Assembly (NCBI GenBank): GCA_015680685.1
Contig: MNCI01001818.1
Coordinates: 59,524 to 123,523, forward strand
DNA from: Gnetum montanum
Lineage: Eukaryota > Streptophyta > Gnetopsida > Gnetales > Gnetaceae
Direction of reading: 5' to 3'
Length of the DNA: 64,000 nucleotides
Shown piece by piece: positions 23,392-32,780 of the stretch (position 1 is its first letter; each line of letters starts with the position of its first letter). Below the pieces are notes generated by a model. It had not been told where the DNA came from. It made no database searches and saw only the letters and a program-made list of their open reading frames with translations. The position numbers were made by a program, and so were the translations under genes.

Positions 23392-24250
23392 ATGACATAC
23401 ATCTTTAGCAATTACCTCTTAGGGAGATTGAATGATTATGTTGACAATATAGCTGTTAAGTCTGTAAAGTCAGAAGATCATTCAGAAGATCTGGAGTTAG
23501 TCCTCAAAATATGCTCTAAATATGACCTCCAACTTAACCCAAAAAAGTGTGTGTTCGGAGTCAAAAATGGATGCATGCTGGGTTTTGTGGTATCGAAAAA
23601 TGGCATACACGTAGACCCTAACAAATTCAAAGCCATCATTGAATTGGCACCCCCTACAAGTCTTAAGCAATTATGCGGATTACAAGGGAGGTTACAGTTT
23701 ATCAGGCGGTTCTTCTTGAGATTAACCGACAAGTTACACCCTATGCAACATTTTCTTAAAAAGGAGGTTAATTTTGAATGGATGGATGATTTTCAGTGTG
23801 CATTCGACAGCTTGAAGCAAGAGCTTCAACGCTTGCCAATAGTTTCCCCGCTGCAAAGGGATCAACCATTCTATATTTATCTCGTGACCTCAGACGTAGC
23901 CTTAGCAATGTTACTCTGTCAAAGGAGGAATGATGGGTCGGAAGTACCCATCTACTACTTGAGTCATGCTCTATGTGCATATGAAATGAGGTACAACGAA
24001 GTAGAGTGTAACTGCTTAGCATTAGTATTTATGCTCAAGAAGTGTAGGGCATTATCTTTTCCGTAGCCAAGTTAGCATCATCTGTAAAAATAACATCCTT
24101 AGGGCCATTACACATAACTTATACGAAAGTAGAAAAATAGCTCGTTGGAAGGATATCATGGCAGAATTCGATCTGCATTACATTGGCCAATCTTCTATGA
24201 AGGGTCAAGTGATAGCTGACTAATTAGTAACATCTCCTATAGATAGTTAG
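23392..24250 (+). pseudogene. Tat-type RT palm/thumb and RNase H (T1)
   Basis: Continues RT with AMTYIFSNYLLGRLNDYVDN; the catalytic motif YVDD reads YVDN at 23437-23448, losing the second metal-binding aspartate. The connection domain follows (FVVSKNGIHVDPNKFKAI). The Ty3-type RNase H is at about 23780-24240, with a frameshift near 24045 joining it to the frame that leads to the second RNase H. RT activity is unlikely. Confidence 0.85.
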
Positions 24251-24325
24251 GCGACCATAGAGCCTGAATTTCAGAATGAATATGTACATAGTGTAAGCCC
24301 TGTCTTAACAGGCCTTGAGGCGACA

Positions 24326-24901
24326 TTGTATTTCGATGGAGCCTCAACCAAAAGAGGTGGCAGTGCTGCCACTGTTATTACGCTATCACCTAAGGATGTG
24401 TGTCTTCACGCTTATCGCTTGACGTTCCCCTGTATGAACAACGTGGCAGAGTATGAGGGGCTCCTCAGGGGGTTACTAACTGCCAGCGAACTCGGTGTTC
24501 GACACTTGGCAATTAGAGGTGATTCGATGCTCATCATCAAACAGATCACAGGAGTCTACACCTGCAAAGCTGTACACCTGCAGCCCTACTACGATATGGC
24601 TAAAGATCTTCTGAAGCAATTCATGATCATCAATGCCCAACATGTGCCACAGAATGATAACACACTAGCCGATGCACTGGCTACGCTGGCCTTAAATGTA
24701 CCATCACATCTACTCGACACTTGTCTTGCTTTAATAACAGATTGTACAGGTCCTATCATTCAGGCGGCACAAATATCTTCTATTCTCAAAGAAAGCACAC
24801 CAGAATGGTATGACAACATTAAAACTTACCTCTTGCAAGGCGAGCTACAACACGAATTAACACGCGCACAGAAAGATGCAATCCGTAAGCGAGCTAGGTA
24901 G
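24326..24901 (+). pseudogene. Second (archaeal-type) RNase H of Tat element T1
   Basis: A 191-codon open stretch with the expected acidic residues in order: YFDGAS, NVAEYEGLL, RGDSML, and TLADALATL. This additional RNase H between the regular RNase H and integrase is the hallmark of the Tat lineage, including Ogre, Retand and Grande. It may assist plus-strand priming or strand removal. The frame continues into integrase through a TAG at 24899-24901. The four acidic positions are all intact. Confidence 0.85.
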
Positions 24902-26047
24902 TACGTAATCATAGGAGACAACACTCTTTGTAGATGCTCTTGTGATGGTGTGCTGCTTACTTGCGTTAACAAGGACCAAGCACAACCTATCGTTGGCGAG
25001 GTTCAGGAGGGATTATGCGGAGGCCACATAGCACCACGGGCTATGGCTTCAAAAATTTTCCGCTTAGGGTACTACTCGCCACGCATGGAAAAAGATTTCC
25101 TGACAAAGGTTAAAACTTGTGACACGTGCCAGTGTCACACAAATCTCATACACATGTCACCTACAGAGTTACATATGACCTAGATAACATGGCCATTCCA
25201 ATGATGGGGACTAGACATCATAGGTCCCATCATGCTGAAATCTTCCATAGGTCATAGCTTCATAATTACCGCTACTGAGTATTTTACGAAGTGGGTGGAA
25301 GCTGTTCCTTTACAGAAGATCACATCTCAACAGATTTTCCATTTTATCCTAGACAACATCGTAACCAGATTTGGTCTTCCGATGACTATCGTGACCGACA
25401 ATGGGCTGCATTTTAGTAGTACGGAAACCAAATCCTTCTGTGTTAGCCTTGGCATTAAACAATCTTTTTCCTCACCCTACTACCTGCAAGAGAATGGTCA
25501 AGCTGAAGCAAAAAACAAAGTCATCATTAATTTGCTCAAGAAAATGCTCGACAGCAACAAGAAACGGTGGCACAAAAAAATCCTCTATGTGCTATGGGCG
25601 TATCGTACTACATGTAGGACAGCTACAGATAGTACACCCTATAGCCTAGTCTACGGATTTGAAGCAATGCTTCCTCTCGAGTTGCAAATTCCTTCTCTGA
25701 GAATGGTCCTCTCCACGATTATAAATGAGGCTCAACACACAGAGTCTCGGATCATGGATTTGGATTTAGTAGAAGAGAAGCGAATACAGATGCTTGATAC
25801 AATTGAAAAGTATCAAGACAAGAAGAGGCAAAAACATTGTTACAATCTTCAGTAGCGTCCGATCAAGAAGAGAGATTTAGCTCTCAAAGTCGTTCGCGAA
25901 CAAGTAGGCAAATTCTCTGCAAACTGGGAGGGCCCTTTCTTGGTGACTGATGTGTACAACAACAGAGCATTCAAGTTAGCAGATGCCGACGACAATGAGT
26001 TACCAAACCCTATCAATCATATATATCTGAAGCGGTACTACATATAG
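24902..26047 (+). pseudogene. Tat-type integrase (T1)
   Basis: Same frame as the preceding RNase H, broken only by stops (25181-25183, about 25202 and 25853-25855). The zinc region has CDTC, but the first histidine position reads VQEG rather than VHEG. Catalytic residues are visible in GLDIIGP, VTDNGLHF and NGQAEA. The C-terminal domain carries NWEGPFLVTDVYNNRAFKL and ends at TAG 26045-26047. Apart from stops, the DDE triad is kept. Confidence 0.88.
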
Positions 26048-26069
26048 TTGCATCTCCAATGTGAATATC

Positions 26070-26530
26070 AGGTATGGCCACCATCTTCTGCTACGACGCT
26101 AAACTGGCAACAATCATCCGCTACGATGTAAAACTGGCATTCCCTGCATGTGTCCGCCATGATGCTAAACTGGCAAGTTATGACCGTCCGCTACGACGTA
26201 AAAATGGAAGTGTTGTTCAGGTCCACCAAGATGAAAAACTGGTATCTTTTTCACGCATCCGCCATGACGCTAAAATGGCACTGGCTGTCTGCCATGACAT
26301 AAAACTAGCAAAGGTAAGCAATCTTCTGCTGAGACACAAAACCATCACAGATTTGTCCTTCGGTCATGACACGAAACTGACATCCATAGAATGGTCTGCT
26401 AAGACCATAAATCAACCCCGCCACCATCCTCTACGACGTAAAACTAGCATTTCTTGGTCTGCCCAGACTTTAAACTAGGACCATGGTCTGCTGAGACTTA
26501 AAACCAGCAACGACAGTCTACCAGGACTTA
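26070..26530 (+). repeat. Degenerate tandem repeats in T1 3' region
   Basis: About fifteen imperfect copies of a 25-45 base unit around CCGCTACGACGTAAAACTGGCA, starting just after the integrase stop. Tandem repeats in the 3' untranslated region are a known trait of Tat elements and can seed satellites. They have no coding role that I can see. Confidence 0.75.
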
Positions 26531-27699
26531 AAATTGGGACTTACATGCTGCCACCATGAAAATGAAGTGAGCGTAGTCATCTCTATACAACTGCACGAAA
26601 AACGGGGTCGGACACTGAGACAACTCCAGCGTCACTACCCCACTGGCATCCTACTGATTCCTTGGATTTGCTGAGAGGCATACTACTGACCCCTCGAAGA
26701 TGTCGTTGCTGCACCCACTGCAGCGGTGGTACTTCTGAGGGTTTAGTTCTGCCAACCCGAGCCCCGACGAAATCCTCGTCGACAACAACCTCGGGGATCT
26801 CCGCTGATCATCCCTATCAGACTCTGGCTTCGCAGATTCACCTAGCTGGTTCTTTGCATAACCAGTTAGGTGCGCTGAGTTTGATATCTTTTGGTGGCGA
26901 TATGCTAGGTCGAGCATCAAGATTGGAGACTGGCGTCATGCTACAGTTCCTCCTTCACGGCCCGATCACTTTATCTCGCCTCAAATGGTACTCGTTTCAA
27001 CAACCTCGTCGGTTGTTCGCACGAGCAATGGTGTCCTCTATTTTCTTCTGTGGTTGTAGGTTACTTACTTAGAGGATGTCGTTCAAAGGTGCATTCATCT
27101 GAGCGCTGAAGTACAAACAACATTTTGAGATGGCTGCTCAGGTTAGCCTGTCCACTTAGAAGTGGATCCCTCTTCCCCTTATAATCCTACCCTTGGCTCT
27201 TACTTCGCTTCATCCCTACCATCTGCTTCCTGTATGCAAAAGCTACATACGCAAGCACTTGTTTTCCACACTCATGTTACAATCAAGTCCATAAACTGGC
27301 GTAACGCAATTAAGTGTCATAGCAGAGATATCGCAGAAGTGACGTGCTGTGCTCCTTTTACAAGCATTCCTGCTATAGCCCGTAACAGAGAAATCTTAGA
27401 CTGATGCGCCATGCTCATCTGAAAGCATTCTTGTTAATATAAGTATGCATACGTTTCTGTGTGTTCAATGAGCGTATTCCATACTTCGGCCATCCTGACT
27501 CATTTGCGTCTTCCCCGAACCTATTTCCTCCTATATAATCCTACCTTCCATTCCCTCCATCTTTGCTCTTCTATGTTGACAGGGCGACACTTGAGTAGCC
27601 ATTGATGGTCGCGGTTGGTACCTTTACCAATCCGGTGTTTCGTATTCTTTGTTGACGTCTTTCGGGCAAGCCCTCTAACTATCAACAAAGAGGGGCCAT
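26531..27699 (+). other. T1 3' untranslated region and polypurine tract
   Basis: No convincing gene; the short ORFs have no recognisable motif. The region ends in the purine tract AAAGAGGGG (27687-27695), four bases before the 3' LTR, the expected plus-strand primer. Confidence 0.65.
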
Positions 27700-29236
27700 T
27701 GAAACACCATGAAAATTGTGAGTCAGCCTCAGGCAAAGATTCATGATTCAGGCAAGAGTACATGTTAGAATTCCAGAAGGGAGAACAAGGCAGAATAAGA
27801 CAAAGAGGCGCGTAGCATCAAGTCTTCGATTTCCTTTGCAGATTTCCAACCTCACTATGTTTTCTCTCTTTACGCTATATCACGCGACATAGCATAATGA
27901 CGCTTAGCGTGATTCTATTTAACATAGTCTAGTATCAGAAGGTGACTTACTTTGGCAGATTTGGAGAGGCTTAAGCAGTGTAATATGCGAATTCTCGTAT
28001 ATTTTGCTAAGTCTTTTGTCCAAGGCCACGTTTACGCTCTGTTATGCACGACAGCATAATGAGCTTCGAAAAAGTTAAAGAGAGTCCAAAGACACATAAC
28101 ATATCAGCTCCTTTCTTTTTACGTATTGACCGCCTTACGCTCGTTACGCAACGCAGCGTGTGTCAGCATAAGTCATCGTCAAATTAATCATTTCTTATGT
28201 TTCACTACACTCGGTGGCGTAAACGAGTGTAAAATAGTTTGAATCTATTTTCTTCATGCTTTGTTACACTCTTGAACGTGACGCAATGTGAATGAGCATA
28301 ATGTAGCCCAAAGTCAGCTGAAACATATTGAACGCACAATTATTACTCACATGCACAGTACGCAGATGAGCGTATTGTGCGTAATCACAAAGTTGGTTAG
28401 GTCAACGGTGTTTCGAAAGGTCTGAGACATGTGTCATCACAGCCATGCCTTCTCCACATGTTGCCAAACCTATAAATACTCCAATTGGTGAAAAGACAAA
28501 AAAATACGGAGAGAAACAGAGAGAGCAGCATCTGGGCGACTTTTGGCAGCATCACCTTCTAGCAGAGATAGAGAATATTTTTTGCTTGAGCATTGGCAGC
28601 AGGAGCGATTGGCCCTTTGGCGAAGACACAACTTTCTCCATTGGTGATCATTAGTAGTTCCAAGCAGAGACTACCTAAGGCAAAAGGAGTAGATCAGGGA
28701 TCAAGAGATCATCTGGCAAGGTTCGCGAGTTCTATTGATCAGAAGCAGTTGATTGATAGACGTCAGAACTTGACCTTCCTTGCATCCCATATCTAGCGTA
28801 TGAGGTAGATCAGACTCCATCCTGTACTTCTCTTTGGATAGTTTTGTTATTTTGTGTCTATCTCGCACAAGATAATCCGGGTCTCCCCAGTGTAACTTGA
28901 TACATAAAATACTCGTTTTTTCGGGTCAAAACATAGATCTTGAAATCGTGTGTTTCTCTCATTTCTGATTCCTTTTGTTGTGTTAACGTCATCACTATTA
29001 CCATTTATCTACATCAATTTTCTCTCATTTTGCGACTTGTCGAATCAGATCGTTTCACAAAATATTTACAATCTCCATCTGTTTACTAATTTAGTAAGTC
29101 CCTGTATAATCGACAAGATCGTTCAGGGCACTGCGGATTCGTTTTCTCTAGCACAACCCTCGCACGGATTCGTGGTTAAGACTGTGTACATGGATTTTGT
29201 TTGGTATTCCAGCTGCCGACATTTTCCATCATTACA
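27700..29236 (+). repeat. T1 3' LTR
   Basis: 1537 bp, ends TGAAACACC...TTACA, followed by the duplicated GTAAC (29237-29241). It is about 30 bases longer than the 5' LTR. Confidence 0.92.
28471..28478 (+). promoter_or_regulatory. Putative TATA box, T1 3' LTR
   Basis: TATAAATA, the counterpart of 13144-13151. Confidence 0.5.
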
Positions 29237-29241
29237 GTAAC

Positions 29242-29344
29242 CACTAGAGTAACCACTCTAATAATTGGAGTAACTGCTAGAGTAACCTCTAGAGTAACCA
29301 CTCTGATAAGTAGAGTAACTACTAGAGTAACCACTCTTATCATC
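29242..29344 (-). repeat. A2 5' LTR, remainder beyond the T1 insertion
   Basis: Continues the GAGTAAC minisatellite of 12250-12360 and ends near ...CTCTTATCA, a mutated form of the LTR terminus CTCTCATCA. Confidence 0.75.
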
Positions 29345-30235
29345 TATAAACTTTGTATTGACTATTATAATAATTTTTGAAAAGTGGAAGGTTCAAAGAG
29401 TATAGATCATGGGCTTTAAAATCTTGAGAGTACAAAAATATCCTTAAAGTTTGATGTAGATTGTAAGATCTGTTCTACCACTACATCAACACTTGTCTAT
29501 CTCAACCAATCTAGTTTTGAACATTATCTACAATAGGTTCTCTCTACTCATGTTGATTTCTACTGGGGGAAAGGTTATGAACTCTTAGATCTTACTCTTC
29601 TCTAAAAGTTTAAAGTTTGGCTAAACGCAAAATGATCTAAAAATCTTGAAAACTCCGTTGATTCTAACTTAAGTAAGGTATTAATTTGATGATTCTTTGC
29701 TAGTTTTATTTTGTAAAATTTTGGACATTTGTAAAGCATGTTTGGATCATTTTTGTGGTCAAAAAATACAACATGTGTACTACCAACATTTTTCACTTTT
29801 TGTACCTAAAACACCAACGTATATGACACTTTTCACCACCTAAAACTATAGCACATGGGCCACCAATGTACGATATTTTTGCTACCAAATTTTGTAGTAT
29901 ATTTGGGCTATTTTCATGGCCCAAATTCCAAGATGTGGAAAAATTTAGCTCCACACATTGTCCCACACACACGCATAGTGTGTGGGATAGGGTGGTATAG
30001 CATATGGATAAAAAGACATCATATTCAACTATTTTTGAATCTCAAACACTAGCATAAGGAAAATTCATAGTGTGTGGGCTAAACATCTCACTCTTTTACA
30101 TTTAAAATGATTAAAAAAGTTCAAAAATAAGGACAAAATGTAATATTTTTAATGGGAAAATAAGATAATTATTTCTACCTTTAAATTCCCATCAAATTAC
30201 AATTATTTATACCTTGAAATTCCACCTTAGGATGC
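29345..30235 (-). repeat. Part of the 3' LTR of older Tat element T2
   Basis: The reverse complement matches about 49900-50760, the LTR of T3, in scattered blocks, for example the shared GGGCCATGAAAATAGCCCAAA (29907-29927 complemented against about 50177-50197). It is cut off by the Athila array at 29344, so the array probably inserted into this LTR, with the rest left of position 1. Boundaries are approximate. Confidence 0.6.
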
Positions 30236-30926
30236 ATCAGCCCCTTGGTTATCTTAGTAATTTTCTTCCTCATATTTTTAGGGGCAAAACCTTCATTGGG
30301 TTTCATTGCCAGGTCCAAACTTTGTTTCATTTTCTTGTTGAATGGGATGTGCTACATTCAGTGAATTGAGTAGTAGAGCATGTTGAGGGAGATGTCACAT
30401 GATCATGGTGCATGGATGTCAAACATAGTTTTTCATTGTTAGCAAGGTATGGAAGGCTACAATTTAGTTATGAGGTTATGGCTCAAGAGGATTAACTGAG
30501 ATGATGTGAGATAAGCATCATTGAAAAGGTCAAATAAGCTAATCAAATCTCGTGCATTGAGATCCCTTGGTAACTTAGCACTGTGATGAGTCACACTTTT
30601 GTAATGACTTTAAGATCATCCTGCAAACACAAATTGAAGAGGATTAGAAAATAGCTCAATGAATTCATATGATTACAAGAGATTGCATAAGGCCATGTTA
30701 GAGAAAAAATATATACATGCCATACTTGGTTATAACTAGTATAACATTAAAAATCTATGTTTTGTTTAATATATTAATACAAAGTTTGTAGTCTTTTGAG
30801 ATGCCAAAAAGGCCATAAGAGGTCATGTGCACTCACTTGTTGTAGGCCAATAAAGTTATCCGTGATCATCATCCATTTAAAATTGTAAATAAGGGAAAAC
30901 AAAGGCTAAAATTAAATAGTTCAATG
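30236..30926 (-). other. T2 3' untranslated region
   Basis: AT-rich, between the integrase stop and the LTR fragment. No gene or repeat seen. Confidence 0.4.
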
Positions 30927-31582
30927 TTAGATATAATAAGATTTGAGATAGGAATGGTTGATCGGATTGATCAACTCATTTCCACCCATGTCCATCAACT
31001 TGAATGCTCTATTATCATAAGCTTTGGGAATCAAGAAAGGTCCTTTCCAATTAGCCAAGGACTTATCTACATGTTCGAGAATGATCATGATGACAAGGTC
31101 CTCTTCCTTGAATTTCCACCTATTTAGATTGTGATGATGCCATTATTTCTACTTATCTTAATATTTTTCAATGTTATCTAGTGTTTCTATTTTCTATTTC
31201 TTCATTGAATCAAGCTCAATGATATGCATCTCCTCATTCTTCTCATCATTGATGAATTCAGACAGAGCTATCCTTATGGAACTTGCAATTAAAGAGGAAA
31301 TACAACTTCAAACTCATAAATTAGGCTATAAAGGATGGATTTGGTTATAATTTTAAAGGTTTTCCTGTAGGTCCAAAGAGCATACAAGTGTTGTTCATGA
31401 TACTTGCATTTACCATTGCTTAACATTTTCTGAAGGAGTTTTATAATGACTTTATTATTTGTTTTAGCTTGGCCATTAGCTTGTGGATAGTATGGTGATG
31501 AAAATGAATGTTTAATATTTAATTGTTGATAAAATATTTTCATCTATTAGCTACTAAATCATGGTCCATTTTCTATGATGAT
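30927..31582 (-). pseudogene. Tat integrase C-terminal half (T2)
   Basis: The minus strand ends in INPINHSYLKSYYI with stop 30927-30929, the counterpart of the T1 C-terminus. NWKGPFLIPKAYDNRAFKL is visible upstream, and SSPYYPQANGQA at about 31450-31510 carries the region of the catalytic glutamate, here read as lysine or alanine. The gene is split by G1; the N-terminal half resumes at 39149. Confidence 0.75.
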
Positions 31583-32630
31583 TGATGAGACGTGTTTTGC
31601 ATGTGCTATGATATCGCGTCTTTCCCTGTGATATCGCGTACGCGATATCGCTGTCCGCCGCCATATCTATAAATAAGAGGTGGCACTTCCTTCATTTCCA
31701 AATCTTGGCTAGAAGTAGCGAAGCTCTAGCAGATTGATCACTCCAGAGCTAGAATTTTTCCCATGTGCCCGCAGTAGGAGTCCTAGAGTCAACGGCTCTT
31801 TATTCGAGCAACTTGTAACCTGAACCCAAGTTGTGTACGGCAATAAAGATGAACTTGATTGGATAAACCTTGCAGCACGTGGTTTTATTTTATTGTTATT
31901 TATTTACTGCTTTCCTAGTGCGTACAAGTACGACTTGATTACGAGCATCTACGGATGTGTACGGCTAATCAAGGAATCGGCTGCTTGTCACAACGTGTGA
32001 GTACGACTTGACTACGAGCATTGGACTGCTTAGTAAGCCAATAGCATATTCCAGGATCTGCGCTCGGTAATCCCAATGGTAGTTCAATGTGTACGGCTAG
32101 TTAAGGAATCGGTTGCTCATCGCTAGGCTAGAACGTGTGATAAGTACGACTTAGTTACGAGAACCCATGGGTGTGTATGGCTAGCTAAGGAATCGGCTAC
32201 TTATCACACTTAGGCTAAATAGGTGCCTCAGTATGACCACTTCGAGCACCTGCGTTACGTGTGGTGATCCCAGTAACGATTAGCATTTGGTAAACCACAG
32301 TTGCATAGTTCAGGTTGTGTCCGGTAAGTGGGAACGGATGCTAACGCTAGTTAATTTAGACTTAGATCCTTAGTTAGAGTTAGCTTAGTCTCTCAACCCT
32401 TTTCCCTCATAGCTTAGGAGATAAACCGAAAAAATACCAAAAAAATCACATACCTCAGACTTGCTTACCCATACACCGTGACACATACAAGCAAGCCTAG
32501 GAAGACAACGAACGATTAACCCCAAGTGTTTCTTGTGGCGTTAACTCATTTAGTTTGTGGAGTTCGACCGGATCACGTGTACACGCTTGTATTCGTATGG
32601 TTGAGTGTAGGGGTACCTCGCCACTCATCA
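31583..32630 (+). repeat. G1 5' LTR
   Basis: 1048 bp, ends TGATGAGACG...CACTCATCA. It has a CpG-rich palindromic GATATCGC block at 31610-31655, a TATA box at 31668, a poly(A)-like AATAAA near 31852, and repeated modules at 31927-32235. Confidence 0.92.
31668..31675 (+). promoter_or_regulatory. Putative TATA box, G1 5' LTR
   Basis: TATAAATA directly after the GATATCGC palindromes; conserved in all four LTRs of this family. Confidence 0.6.
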
Positions 32631-32631
32631 T

Positions 32632-32649
32632 TGGCACCATTGCCGGGGA
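32632..32649 (+). other. tRNA-Asp primer-binding site (G1)
   Basis: TGGCACCATTGCCGGGGA, one base after the LTR. It matches the complement of the plant tRNA-Asp 3' end (TGGCGCCGTTGCCGGGGA) at 16 of 18 positions; both differences are G-to-A, consistent with cytosine deamination. Confidence 0.85.
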
Positions 32650-32780
32650 ATAAGTGTTTTTTCGCCAATTGAACATAAGGGATATCACTCTCATCGTTGT
32701 GAGCTTAAACGAACCTTAGGGTTAATCAGTTAATCAAGAACAAAAATTAAATAATGGTGAAAATTTGCACACCATTAGAA

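Larger units (their letters stand above)
12361..29236 (+). mobile_element. Complete Tat/Ogre-type Ty3/gypsy retrotransposon T1 with antisense gene
   Basis: A full element of 16,876 bp: 5' LTR 12361-13865, gag-protease 14110-17883, antisense spliced gene 18127-22438, pol 22594-26047, 3' tandem repeats about 26070-26530, purine tract 27687-27695, and 3' LTR 27700-29236. The 5-base target duplication GTAAC is exact. The Tat/Ogre lineage call rests on the second RNase H between RNase H and integrase, the CHHC gag knuckle, the size, and the 3' repeats. The LTRs differ by roughly 7 percent over their first 230 bases by eye, mostly transitions, so the insertion is not recent. It sits within the 5' LTR of A2. 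Confidence 0.92.

Noticed and set aside
29602-30052. Short ORFs in the T2 LTR
   Set aside because: AT-rich LTR sequence shared with T3; chance ORFs with no motif.
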